Source: Agelas oroides
Taxonomy: Eukaryota > Porifera > Demospongiae > Agelasida > Agelasidae
DNA: 64,000 nucleotides
Direction of reading: 5' to 3'
Assembly (NCBI GenBank): GCA_949130485.1
Contig: OX422184.1
Location: 9,898,996 to 9,962,995, forward strand
Position numbers and translations under genes: made by a program. Below are positions 1 through 13,553 of the stretch, in pieces (the stretch's first letter is position 1; each line of letters begins with the position of its first letter). The notes below the pieces were generated by a model. That model worked only from the letters and a program-made list of their open reading frames with translations. It did not search any database and had not been told where the DNA came from.

Positions 1-644
1 GAACGTAGACGTGGAAGAGAATGCTAAAACCATGATTTTTAGTTTGTTCATGGGTTGGTGACGATATGAGCTAACCGAATATCAAACTATGCACCAAAAT
101 GCCAATATCGGAGATACATGCATGTTGGCCACCCAAGTATGTGAATGGCCTTCTTGATTTTAGTGTTGATCGTGAAAGTAGAGGAGATACATGCATGTTC
201 GCCACCCAAGTATGTGTATGGCGTGCTTGATTTCAGTGTTGATCGTGAATGTAGAGGTTGAAGGGAATGCTAAAACCAAGATTTTTAGTTTGTTCATGGA
301 TTGGATTGGTGACGGTATGAGCAAATAAAGCTAATCGAATATCAAACTATGCACAAAAATGGCAATATCGGAGGTACATGCATGTTGTCCATTCAAGTAT
401 GTGTATGGCCTTCTAGATTTGAGCGTTGATCGTGAACGTAGAGGTTGAACGCAAATCTTGGTTTTAGAATTCCCTTCCACCTCTACGTTCACGATTAACA
501 CTCAAATCTAGCAGGCCATACACATACTTGGGTGGCTAACATGCATGTACCTCCGATATTGGCATTTTCGTGCATAGTGTGATATTTGGTTAGCTTTATT
601 TGGCTTATACCGTCAACAATCGAACAAACTCAAATCTTGGTTTT

Positions 645-756
645 AGCATTGTAAATTACTAGTTGAGTGCGTTTAGCATTATGAGTTAGGCTTATAAAGA
701 GCCTGAGAACATGGCAGTATGTTTCAGTGCCAGGAAATAGCAAAAAAAAAAAGACA
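645..756. other. Non-satellite insert in the array
   Basis: About 110 bp with no similarity to the monomer, ending in an A-rich run of about eleven A. It splits a minus-oriented monomer. No coding potential is evident. Confidence 0.6.
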
Positions 757-2029
757 CTCAAATCAAGCAGGCCATACAAAAACTTGGATGGCCAACATGG
801 TGCATTGTTATATTCGGTTAGCTGTCTCCAATCCATGAACTAAAAATCTTGGTTTTAGCATTGCCTTCAACCTCTACATTCACGATCAACGCTCAAATCT
901 AGAAGGCCATACACATACTTGAGTGGACATGCATGTACCTCCGATATTGCCATTTTTGTGCATAGTTTGATATTCGATTAGCTTTATTTGCTCATACCGT
1001 CACCAATCCAATCCATGAACAAACTAAAAATCTTGGTTTTAGAATTCCCTTCAACCTCTACATTCACAATCAACACTCAAATCAAGCACGCCATACACAT
1101 ACTTGGATGGCGAACATGCATGTACCTCCGATATTGGCATTTTGGTGCACAGTTTGATATTCGGTTAGTTTTATTGGGCTCATACCGTCAGCAATCGAAG
1201 ATTTTGAGTTCATGGATTGGATTGGTGACGGTATGAGCAAATAAAGCTAATCGAATATCAAACTATGCACCAAAATGGCAGTATCGGAGGTACATGCACC
1301 CAAGTATGTGTATGGCCTTCTAGATTTGAGTGTTGATCGTGATCGTAGAGGTTGAAGTGAATGCAAAAATCTTTTTTTTGTTGATGGATTGGTGACGGCT
1401 AAACCGAGCATAACAATGCACCATGTTGGCCACCCAAGTTTGTGTATGGCCTGCTTGATTTGAGTGTTGATCATGAACGTAGAGGGTGGAAGGGAATGCT
1501 AAAACCAACATTTTGAGTTCTTCATGGATTGGTGATGGTATAAGCCTAATAAAGCGAACCAAATATCAAAGTATGCACCAAAATGCCAATGTCGGAGGTA
1601 CATGCACGTTGGCCACCCAAGTATTTGTATGGACTGCTTCATTTGAGTGTTGATCATGAATGTAGAGGTGGAAGGGAATGCTAAAACCAAGATTTTGAGT
1701 TTGTTCATGGATTGGTGACGATATCAGCCAACTAACGCTAACTGAATATCAAACTATGCACCAAAATGCCAATACCGGAGGTACATGCATGTTGGCCACC
1801 CAAGTTTGTGTATGGCCTGCTTGATTTGAGTGTTGATCATGAACGTAGAGGGTTACATTCATGATCAACACTCAAATGAAGCAGTCCATACAAATACTTG
1901 GGTGGCCAACATGAATGTACCTCTGACATTGGCATTTTGGTGCATACTTTGATATTTGGTTCGCTTTATTTGGCTTATACCATCACCAATCCATGAAGAA
2001 CTCAAAATGTTGGTTTTAGCATTCCCTTC

Positions 2030-5000
2030 CAGAGGTGGAAGGGAATGCTAAAACCAAGATTTTGAGTTTGTTCATGGATTGGTGACGATATGAGCCAAAT
2101 AAAGCTAACAGAATACCAAAGTATGCACCAAAATTCCAATATAGGAGGTACATGCATGTTGTCCACCCAAGTATGTGTATGGCCTGCTTGATTTGAGTGT
2201 TGATTGTGAACGTAGAGGTTGAAGGGAATCCTAAAACCAAGATTTTTAGTTTGTTTATGGATTGGATTGGTGACGGTATGAGGAAATAAAGCTAATCGAA
2301 TATCAAACTATGCACCAAGATGGCAGTATCGGAGGTACATGCATGTTGTCCACTCAAGTATGTGTATGGCCTTCTAGATTTGAGTGTTGATTGTCATGGA
2401 TTGGTGACGGTAAAAGCCAAATAAAGCTAACCAAATATCAAACTATGCACCAAAATGCCAATATCGGAGGTACATGTATGTTGGCCACCCAAGTATTTGT
2501 ATGGACTGCTTGATTTGAGTGTTGTTCATGAACGGAGAGGTGGAAAGGAATGCTAAAACCAAGATTTTGAGTTTGTTCATGGATTGGTGACGATATGAGG
2601 CAAATAAAGCTAACAGAATACCAAAGTATGCACCAAAATTCCAATATCGGAGGTACATGCACGTTGGCCACCGAAGTATGTATATGGCCTGCTTGATTTG
2701 AGTGTTGATCATGAACGTAGAGGTGGAAGGGAATGTTAAAACCAAAACCAAGATTTTGAGTTTGTTCATGGATTGCTGACGGTATGAGCCAACTAAAGCT
2801 AACTGAATATCAAACTATGCACCAAAATGCCAATATGGAGGTACATGCATGTTGGCCACACAAGTATGTGTATGGCCTGCTTGATTTGAGTGTTGATCAT
2901 GGACGTAGAGGTTGAAGGGAATGCTAAAACCAAGATTTTTAGTTTGTTGATGGATTGGATTGGTGACGGTATAAGCCAAATAAAGCTAACCGAATATCAA
3001 ACTATGCACAAAAATGGCAGTATCGGAGGTGCATGCATGTTGTCCACCCAAGTATGTGTATGGCCTGCTTGATTTGAGTGTTGATCGTGAACGTAGAGGT
3101 TGAAGGGAATGCTAAAACCAAGATTTTTAGTTTGTTCATGGATTCGATTGGTGACGGTATGAGGAAATAAAGCTAATCGAATATCAAACTATGCACCAAG
3201 ATGGCAGTATCGGAGGTACATGCATGTTAGCCACACAAGTATGTGTATGGCCTGGTTGATTTGAGTGTTGATCGTGGACGTACAGGTTGAAGGGAATGCT
3301 AAAACCAAGATTTTTATTTGTTGATGGATTGGATTGGTGACGGTATAAGCCAAATAAAGCTAACCGAATATCAAACTATGCACAAAAATGGCAGTATCGG
3401 AGGTACATGCATGTTGTCCTCCCAAGTATGTGTAAGGCCTGCTTGATTTGAGTGTTGATCGTGAAGATAGAGTGTGGAAGGGAATGCTAAAACCAAGATT
3501 TTGAGTTGTTCATGGATTGGTGACGGTATAAGCCAAATAAAGCTAACCGAATATCAAACTTTGCACCAAAATGCCAATATCAGAGGTACATGCATTTTGG
3601 CCACCCAAGTATGTGTATGGCCTGCTTGATTTCAGTGTTGATCATGAACGTAGAGGTGGAAGAGAATGCTAAAACCAAAACCAAGACTTTGAGTTTGTTC
3701 ATCGATTGGTGACGGATGAGCAAATAAATCTAATCCAATATCAAACTATGCACCAACATGGCAGTATCGGAGGTACATGCATATTGTCCATCCAAGTATG
3801 TGTATGACCTTCTAGATTTGAGTGTTGATCGTGATCATAGAGGTTGAAGGGAATGCAAAAATTTTTTTTTTGTTCATGGATTGATGATGGCTAAACCGAG
3901 TATAACAATGCACCATGTTGGCCACCCAAGTTTGTGTATGGCCTGCTTGATTTGAGTGTTGATCGTGAACGTAGAGGTTGAAGGGATTGCTAAAACCAAC
4001 ATTTTTTGTTTGTTCATGGATTGGATTGGTGACGGTATGAGGAAATAAAGCTAATCGAATATCAAACTATGCACCAAGATGGCAGTATCGGAGGTACATG
4101 CATGTTGCCCACCCAAGTATTTGTATGGACTGCTTCATTTGAGTGTTGATCATGAATGTAGAGGTGGAAGGGAATGCTAAAACCAAGATTTTGAGTTTGT
4201 TCATGGATTGGTGACGATATGAGCCAACTAAAGCTAACTGAATATCAAACTATGCACCAAAATGCCAATATCGGAGGTACATGCATGTTGGCCACCCAAG
4301 TTTGTGTATGGCCTGCTTGATTTGAGTTGAGTGTTGATCATTGATCGTGGACGTAGAGGTTGAAGGGAATGCTTAAACCAAGATTTTTAGTCTGTTGACG
4401 GATTGGATTGGTGACGGAATAAGCCAAATAAAGCTAACCGAATATCAAACTATGCACGAAATGGCAGTATAGGAGGTACATGCATGTTGTCCACCCAAGT
4501 ATGTGTATGGCCTGCTTGATTTGAGTGTTGATTGTGAACGTACAGGTTGAAGGGAATCCAAATATCAAACTATGCACCAAAATGCCAATATTGGAGGTAC
4601 ATGCATGTTGGCCACTCAAGTATTTGTATGGACTGCTTGATTTGAGTGTTGAGTGTTGATCATGAACGTAGAGGTGGAAGGGAATGTTAAAACCAAAACC
4701 AAGATTTTGAGTTTGTTCATGGATTCCTGACGGTATGAGCCAACTAAAGCTAACTGAATATCAAACTATGCACCAAAATGCCAATATGGAGGTACATGCA
4801 TGTTGGCCACACAAGTATGTGTATGGCCTGCTTGATTTGAGTGTTGATTGTGAACGTAGAGGTTGAAGGGAATGCTAAAACAAAGATTTTTAGTTTGTTC
4901 ATGGATTGGATTGGTGACGGTATGAGGAAATAAAGCTAATCGAATATCAAACTATGCACAAAAATGGCAGTATCGGAGGTACATGCATGTTGTCCACTCA

Positions 5001-7507
5001 AGTATGTGTATGGCCTTCTAGATTTGAGTATTGATCTTGAACGTGAAATGCTAAAACCTAGCCAATTAAAGCTAACCGAATATCAAACTATGCACCACAT
5101 GCCAATATCGGTGCTACATGCATGTTTCCACCCAAGTATTTGTATGGACTGCTTGATTTGAGTGTTGATCATGAACGTAGAGGTGGAAAGGAATGCTAAA
5201 ACGAAGATTGTGAGTTTGTTGATGGATTGGTGACGATATGAGCCAAACCAAACTATGCACCAAAATTCCAATATCGCAGGTACATGCATGTTGGCCACCC
5301 AAGTATGTGTGTGGCCTGGTTGATTTGAGTGTTGATCATGAACGTAGAGGTAGAAGGGAATGTTAAAACCAAAACCAAGATTTTGAGTTTGTTCATGGAT
5401 TGCTGACGGTATGAGCCAACTAAAGCTAACTGAATATCACACTATGCACCAAAATGCCAATATGGAGGTACATGCATGTTGGCCACACAAGTATATGTAT
5501 GGCCTGGTTGATTTGAGTGTTGATCGTGGACGTACAGGTTGAAGGGAATGCTAAAACCAACATTTTTTGTTTGTTCATGGATTGGATTGGTGACGGTATG
5601 AGGAAATAAAGCTAATCGAATATCAAACTATGCACCAAGATGGCAGTATCGGAGGTGCATGCATGTTGGCCACCCAAGTATTTGTATGGACTGCTTCATT
5701 TGAGTGTTGATCATGAATGTAGAGGCGGAAAGGAATGCTAAAACCAACCAAGATTTTGAGTTTGTTCATGGATTGGTGACAATATGAGCCAAATAAAGCT
5801 AACAGAATACCAAAGTATGCACCAAAATTCCAATATCGGAGGTACAGGCATGTTGGCCACCCAAGTATGTATATGGCCTGCTTGATTTGAGTGTTGATCA
5901 TTGATCGTGGATGTAGAGGTTGAAGGGAATGCTAAAACCAAGATTTTTAGTTTGTTGATGGATTGGATTGGTGACGGTATAAGCCAAATAAAGCTAACCG
6001 AATATCAAACTATGCACGAAAATGGCAGTATAGGAGGTACATGCATGTTGTCCACCCAAGTATGTGTATGGCCTGCTTGATTTGAGTGTTGATTGTGAAC
6101 GTAGAGGTTGAGGGAATCCTAAAACCAAGATTTTTAGTTTGTTTATGGATTGGATTGGTGACGGTATGAGGAAATAAAGCTAATCGAATATCAAACTATG
6201 CACCAAGATGGCAGTATCGGAGGTACATGCATTTTGTCCACTCAACTATGTGTATGGCCTTCTAGATTTGAGTCTTGATCGTCATGGATTGGTGACGGTA
6301 CAAGCCAAATAAAGCTAACCAAATATCAAACTATGCACCAAAATGCCAATATCGGAGGTACATGCATGTTGGCCACCCACATATTTGTATGGACTGCTTG
6401 ATTTGAGTGTTGATCATGAACGTAGAGGTGGAAAGGAATGCTAAAACCAAGATTTTGAGTTTGTTCATGGATTGCTGACGGTATGAGCCAACTAAAGCTA
6501 ACTGAATATCAAACTATGCACCAAAATGCCAATATGGAGGTACATGCATTTTGGCCACACAAGTATGTGTATGGCCTGCTTGATTTGAGTGTTGATTGTG
6601 AACGTAGAGGTTGAAGGGAATGCTAAAACCAAGATTTTTAGTTTGTTCATGGATTGGATTGGTGACGGTATGAGGAAATAAAGCTAATCGAATATCAAAC
6701 TATGCACCAAAGATGGCAGTATCGGAGGTACATGCATGTTGTCCACTCAAGTATGTGTATGGCCTTCTAGATTTGAGTGTTGATCTTGAACGTAAAATGC
6801 TAAAACCTAGCCAATTAAAGCTAACCGAATATCAAACTATGCACCACATGCCAATATCTGTGGTACATGCATGTTGTCCACCCAAGTATTTGTATGGACT
6901 GCTTGATTTGAGTGTTGATCATGAAAGTAGAGGTGGAAAGGAATGCTAAAACCAAGATTTTGAGTTTGTTCATGGATTGGTGACGATATGAGCCAAAGAA
7001 AGCTAACAGAATACCAAACTATGCACCAAAATTCCAATATTGGAGGTACATGCATGTTGGCCACCCAAGTATGTGTATGGCCTGGTTGATTTGAGTGTTG
7101 ATCATGAACGTAGAGGTAGATGGGAATGTTAAAACCAAAACCAAGATTTTGAGTTTGTTCATGGATTGCTGACGGTATGAGCCAACTAAAGCTAACTGAA
7201 TATCAAACTATGTACCAAAATGTCAATATGGAGGTACATGTATGTTGGCCACACAAGTATGTGTATGGCCTGGTTGATTTGAGTGTTGATCGTGGACGTA
7301 CAGGATGAAGGGAATGCTAAAACCAAGATTTTTAGTTTGTTGATGGATTGGATTGGTGACGGTATAAGCCAAATAAAGCTAACCGAATATCAAACTATGC
7401 ACACAAATGGCAGTATCGGAGGTACATGCATGTTGTCCTCCCAAGTATGTGTATGGCCTGCTTGATTTGAGTGTTGATCGTGAACATAGAGGGTGGAAGG
7501 GAATGGT
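2030..7507 (+). repeat. Longest head-to-tail block of the satellite with higher-order structure
   Basis: About thirty monomers in one orientation. A distinctive subtype, with CAATATGGAGG in place of the usual CAATATCGGAGG and GGCCACACAAG in place of GGCCACCCAAG, recurs at 2831, 4782, 5457, 6530 and 7223. Another landmark, CTAAAACCTAGCCAATTAA, occurs near 5050 and 6799. The repeated order of subtypes indicates higher-order repeats and segmental duplication within the block, about 1.75 kb apart for the second landmark. Confidence 0.8.
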
Positions 7508-9664
7508 TTTGGTTTTAGCATTCTCTTCCACCTCTACGTTCATGATCAACACTCAAATCAAGCAGGCCATACACATACTTGGGTGGCAAACATGCATGTA
7601 CCTCTGATATTGGCATTTTGGTGCAAAGTTTGATATTCGGTTAGCTTTATTTGGCTTATACCGTCACCAATCCACGATCACGATCAACACTCAAATCTAG
7701 AAGGTCATACACATACTTGGATGGACAACATGCATGTACCTCCGATACTGCCATGTTGGTGCATAGTTTGATATTGGATTAGCTTTATTTACTCATCCGT
7801 CACCAATCCAATCCATGAATAAACTAAAAATCTTGGTTTTAGCATTCCCAACCAAGATTTTGAGTTGTTCATAGAGGTTGAAGGGAATGCAAAAATCTTT
7901 TTTTTGTTCATGGATTGATGATGGCTAAACCGAGTATAACAATGCACCATGTTGGCCACCCAAGTTTGTGTATGGCCTGCTTGATTTGAGTGTTGATCAT
8001 GAACGTAGAGGTAGAAGGGAATGTTAAAACCAAAACCAAGATTTTGAGTTTGTTCATGGATTGCTGACAGTATGAGCCAACTAAAGCTAACTGAATATCA
8101 ACTATGCACAAAAATGGCAGTATCGGAGGTACATGCATGTTGTCCACCCAAGTATGTGTATGGCCTGCTTGATTTAAGTGTTGATCGTGAACGTAGAGGT
8201 TGAAGGGAATGCTAAAACCAAGATTTTTTGTTTGTTCATGGATTGGATTGGTGACGGTATGAGGAAATAAAGCTAATCGAATATCAAACTATGCACCAAG
8301 ATGGCAGTATCGGAGGTACATGCATGTTGTCCACTCAAGGATGTGTATGGCCTTCTAGATTTGAGTGTTGATCGTGAACGTAAAATGCTAAAACCTAGAT
8401 TTTTAGTTCATGGTTTGGTGACGGCTAACCGAATATAACAATGCACCATTTTGGCCACCCAAGTTTGTGTATGGCCTGCTTGATTTGAGTTTTGATCGTG
8501 AACATGAACGTAGAGGTGGAAGAGAATGCTAAAACAAAGATTTTCAGTTTGTTCATGGATTGGTTGCGATATGAGCCAAATAAAGCTAACCGAATATCAA
8601 ACTATGCACCAAAATGCTAATCAAGATTTTGAGTTTGTTCATGGATTGGTGACAATATGAGCCAAATAAAGCTAACCGAATATCAAACTATGCACCAAAA
8701 TGCCAAGATCGGAGGTACATGCATGTTCGCCACCCAAGTATGTGAATGGTCTGCTTGATTTGAGTGTTGATCGTGAACGTAGAGGTGGAAGGGAATGCTT
8801 TTGGTTTTAACATTCCCTTCCACCTCTACGTTGATGATCAACACTGAAATCAAGTATGCCATACACGTATTTGGGTGGCCAACATGCATGTACCTCCGAT
8901 ATTGGCATTTTGGTGCATAGTTTGATATTCGGTTAGCTTTATTTGGCTCATTTCGTCACCAATCCATGAACAAACTAAAAATCTTGGTTTTAGCATCGCC
9001 TTCCACCTCTACGTTCACGATCAACACTCAAATCAAGCAGGCCATACACATACTTGGGTGGCCAACAAGCATGTACCTCCGATATTGGCATTTTGGTTGA
9101 GTTTGTTCATGGATTGGTGACGATTTGAGCCGAATAAAGCTAACTGAATATCAAACTATGCACCAAATGCCAATATCGGAGGTACATGCATGTAGGCTAC
9201 CCAAGTATGTTAATGGCCTTCTTGACTTTAGTGTTGATCATGAACGTAGAGGTGAAAGGGAATGCTAAAATCAATCAAAGATTTTGAGTTTGTTCATGGA
9301 TAGGTGATATGAGCCAAATAAAGCTAACCGAATATCAAACTATACACCAAAATGCCAATATTGGAGGTACATGCATGTTGGCCACCCAAGTATGTGTGTG
9401 GCCTGCTTGATTTGAGTGTTGATCGTGAACGTAAAGGTTGAAGGGAATGCTAAAACCAAGATTTTTACTTTGTTCATCGATTTGATTGGTGACGGTATGA
9501 GCAAACAAAGCTAATCAAATATGAAAGTATGCACCAAAATGGCAGTATCGGAGGTACATGCATGTTGTCCACCCAAGTATGTGTATGGCCTTCTAGATTT
9601 GAGTGTTGATCGTGAAAGTAGAGGTTGAAGGGAATGCTAAAACCAAGATTTTTAGTTTGTTCAT

Positions 9665-11260
9665 TGATCGTGAACGTAGAGGTGAAAGGGATTGCTAAAA
9701 TCAAACAACTCAAAATCTTGGTTTTAGCATCCCTTCCACCCTCTACGTTCACGATCAACACTCAAATCATGCAGGCCATACACAAACTTGGGTGGCCAAC
9801 ATGGTGCATTGTTATATTCGGTTTAGCCGTCACCAATCCACACTAAAATCAAGAAGGCCATTCACATACTTGGGTGGCCAACATGCATGTACCTCCGATA
9901 TTGGCATTTTGGTGCATAGTTTGATATTTGGTTAGCTTTATTTGCCTTATACCGTCACCAATCCATGAAGAAAAAGATTTTGAGTTTCTTCATGGATTGG
10001 CGACGATATGAGCCGAATAAAGCTAACCGAATATCAAACTATGCAGCAAAATGCCTATATCGGAGGTACATGCATGTTGGCCACCCAAGTATGTGAATGG
10101 CCTTCTTGATTTTAGTGTTGATCGTGAACGTAGAGGTGAAAGGGATTGCTAAAATCAAACAACTCAAAATCTTGGTTTTAGCATCCCTTCCACCCTCTAC
10201 GTTCACGATCAACACTCAAATCAAGCAGGCCATACACAAACTTGGGTGGCCAACATGGTGCATTGTTATATTCGGTTTAGCCGTCACCAATCCATGAACA
10301 AACTAAAAATCTTGGTTTTAGCATTCCCTTGAACCTCTACTTTCACGATCAACACTCAAATCTAGAAGGCCATACACATACTTGGGTGGACAACATGCAT
10401 GTACCTCCGATATAGGCATTTTGCTGCATAGTTTGATATTCGGTTAGCTTTATTCGGCTCATATCGTCGCCAATCCATGAACAAACTCAAAATCTTTTTC
10501 TTCATGGATTGGTGACGGTATAAGGCAAATAAAGCTTACCAAATATCAAACTATGCACCAAAATGCCAATATCGGAGGTACATGCATGTTGGCCACCCAC
10601 ATATTTGTATGGACTGCTTGATTTGAGTGTTGATCATGAGCGTAGAGGGTGGAAGGGATGCTAAAACCAAGATTTTGAGTTGTTTGATTTTAGCAATCCC
10701 TTTCACCTCTACGTTCACGATCAACACTAAAATCAAGAAGGCCATTCACATACTTGGGTGGCCAACATGCATGTACCTCCGATATAGGCATTTTGCTGCA
10801 TAGTTTGATATTCGGTTAGCTTTATTCGGCTCATATCGTCGCCAATCCATGAACAAACTCAAAATCTTTTTCTTCATGGATTGGTGACGGTATAAGGCAA
10901 ATAAAGCTAACCAAATATCAAACTATGCACCAAAATGGCAGTATCGGAGGTACATGCATTTTGTCCACCCAAGTATGTGTATGGCCTTCTAGATTTGAGT
11001 GTTGATCGTGAAAGTAGAGGTTGAAGGGAATGCTAAAACCAAGATTTTTAGTTTGTTCATGGATTGGTGATGGCTACACCGAATATAACAATGCACCATG
11101 TTGGCCACCCAAGTTTGTGTATGGCCTGCTGGATTTGAGTGTTGATCGTGAACGTAGAGGGTGGAAGGGATACTAAAACCAAGATTTTGAGTTGTTTGAT
11201 TTTAGCAATCCGTTTCACCTCTACGTTCACGATCAACACTAAAATCAAGAAGGCCATTCA
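9665..11260. repeat. Nested palindromic higher-order repeat; one switch junction copied four times
   Basis: The same inversion junction is found four times. Two copies are in plus orientation near 9690-9735 and 10142-10187 (TTGCTAAAATCAAACAACTC then the opposite arm). Two are reverse-complemented near 10640-10700 and 11163-11212. The junction itself has therefore been duplicated and inverted along with its flanks, rather than arising four times independently. Confidence 0.8.
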
Positions 11261-12685
11261 CATACTTGGGTGGCCAACATGCATGTACCTCCGATATTGG
11301 CATTTTGGTGCATAGTTTGATATTTGGTTAGCTTTATTTGCCTTATACCGTCACCAATCCATGAAGAAAAAGATTTTGAGTTTGTTCATGGATTGGCGAC
11401 GATATGAGCCGAATAAAGCTAACCGAATATCAAACTATGCAGCAAAATGCCTATATCGGAGGTACATGCATGTTGGCCAGCCAAGTATGTGTATGGCCTA
11501 CTTGATTTCAGTGTTGATCATCAACGTAGAGGTGGAAGGGAATGTTAAAACTAAACCAAGATTTTGAATTTGTTCGTGGTTTTAGCATTCCCTTCTACCT
11601 CTATGTTCATGATTGACACTGAAATGAAGCAGGCCATACACATACTTGAGTGGTCAACCTGCATGTACCTCCAATATAGGCATTTCGGTGCATAGTTTGA
11701 TATTCGGTTAGCTTTATTTGGCTCATATCGTCACCAATCCATGAACAAACTAAAAATCTTGGTTTTAGCATCGCGTTCCACCTCTACGTTCATGATCAAC
11801 ACTCAAATCAAGCAGGCCATACACATACTTGGGAGGCCAACATGCATGTACCTCCGATAGTGGCATTTTGGTTGAGTTTGTTCATGGATTGGTGACGATA
11901 TGAGCCAAATAAAGCTAACCGAATATCAAACTATGCACCAAAATGCCAATATCGGAGGTACATGCATGTTGGCCACCCAAGTATGTGTATGGCCTGCTTG
12001 ATTTGAGTGTTGATCGTGAACGTAGAGGTTGAAGGGAATGCTAAAACTAAGATTTTTACTTTGTTCATCGATTGGATTGGTGACGATATGAGCAAATAAA
12101 GGTAATCAAATATCAAACTATGCACCAAAATGGCAGTATCGGAGGTAGATGCATGTTGTCCACACAAGTATGTGTATGGCCTTCTAGATTGAGTGTTGAT
12201 CGTGAACGTAGCGGTTGAAGGGAATGCTAAAACCATGGATTGCTGACGGTATGAGCCAACTAAAGCTAACTGAATATCAATGATTTGAGTGTTGATCGTG
12301 AATGTAGAGGGTGGAAGGGAATGCTAAAACCAAGATTTTGAGTTTGTTCATGGATTGGTGACGGTATAAGACAATTAAAGCTAACCAAATATCAAACTAT
12401 GCACCAAAATGGCAGTATCGCCACCCAACTTTGTGTATGGGCTACTTGGTTTGAGTGTTGATCATGAACGTAGAGGTGGAAGGGAATGTTAAAACCAAAA
12501 CCAAAGATTTTGAGTTTGTTCATTCCCTTCAACCGCTACGTTCACGATCAGCACTCAAATCTAGAAGGCAGTACACATACTTGGGTGGACAACATGCATG
12601 TACCTCCGAACATGGTGCATTGTTATATTCGGTTTAGCCGTCACCAATCCATGAGCAAACTAAAAATCTTGGTTTTAGCATCTCT

Positions 12686-12943
12686 ACCCACTTGCTCACT
12701 TTGTACGGGAAAGTGTAAGTTAGTAAACGAAGATATTTGACCTTCACCTTCACAGGTATTGAAGTAGCACAGCCCACTGGGATTTCTAGAACCCATCAGA
12801 TTCATTTCTCTTTGCAGTTCTAACTTGTGTAGGCTAATAGACAGATCATCAACTTACACACTGTGTACATGTGATATGGGCTAGCTTACACATACCAGTT
12901 GTATTAGTTTAAACAGGCCTGCACGTGCTTCACAGCACATGAA
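12686..12943. other. Non-satellite insert in the array
   Basis: About 258 bp of unique sequence inside a minus-oriented block; satellite resumes at about 12944. I recognise no gene or terminal repeat in it. Confidence 0.6.
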
Positions 12944-13363
12944 CAAACTAAAAATCTTGATTTGGTTTTAGCATTCCCTTTCACCTCTACGTTCACGATC
13001 AACACTTAAATCAAGCAGGCCATACACATACTTGGGTGGCCAACATGCATGTACCTCCGATATTGGCATTTTGGTGCATAGTTTGATATTCGGTTAGCTT
13101 GATTTGGCTCATATTGTCACAAATCCATGAACAAACTCAAGATCTTGATTTGGTTATACACTCAAATCTAGAAGGCTATACACATACTTGGGTGGACAAC
13201 ATGCATGTACTTCCGACACTGGCATTTTGGTGCACAGTTTGATATTCGGTTAGCTTTATTTGGCTCATACAGTCACCAATCCATGAACAAACTCAAAATC
13301 TTGGTTTTAGCATTCCCTTCCACCTCTACGTTCATGATTAACACTCAAATCAAGCAGGCGATA

Positions 13364-13553
13364 CACAAGAAAAATTCAAGGTGTACAAACTGTCTTCCGT
13401 GTCGCCTGAATAAGTGTGTGAACACATCTAGTTCAAGCACAGATGATATAGATAATATACCAGAAACTCTGGGTGACTTTGAAAGCCCTGAAAGTGTATC
13501 TGAAATCTCTGATGGTGAAAGCGTCCTGCTCGATCCAACCAATCAACAGTTTC
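13364..13553 (+). other. Insert with coding character: Cys cluster plus acidic Ser-rich stretch
   Basis: This 190-bp insert interrupts a monomer. In the plus frame it reads RCTNCLPCRLNKC, followed by a serine and acid rich stretch including DDIDNIPETLGDFESPES. The C-x2-C-x2-C-x4-C spacing resembles part of a zinc-binding cluster such as CXXC or a transposon finger. The composition differs sharply from translated satellite. It looks like a captured exon or transposon scrap; no start, stop or splice sites are assigned. Confidence 0.4.
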
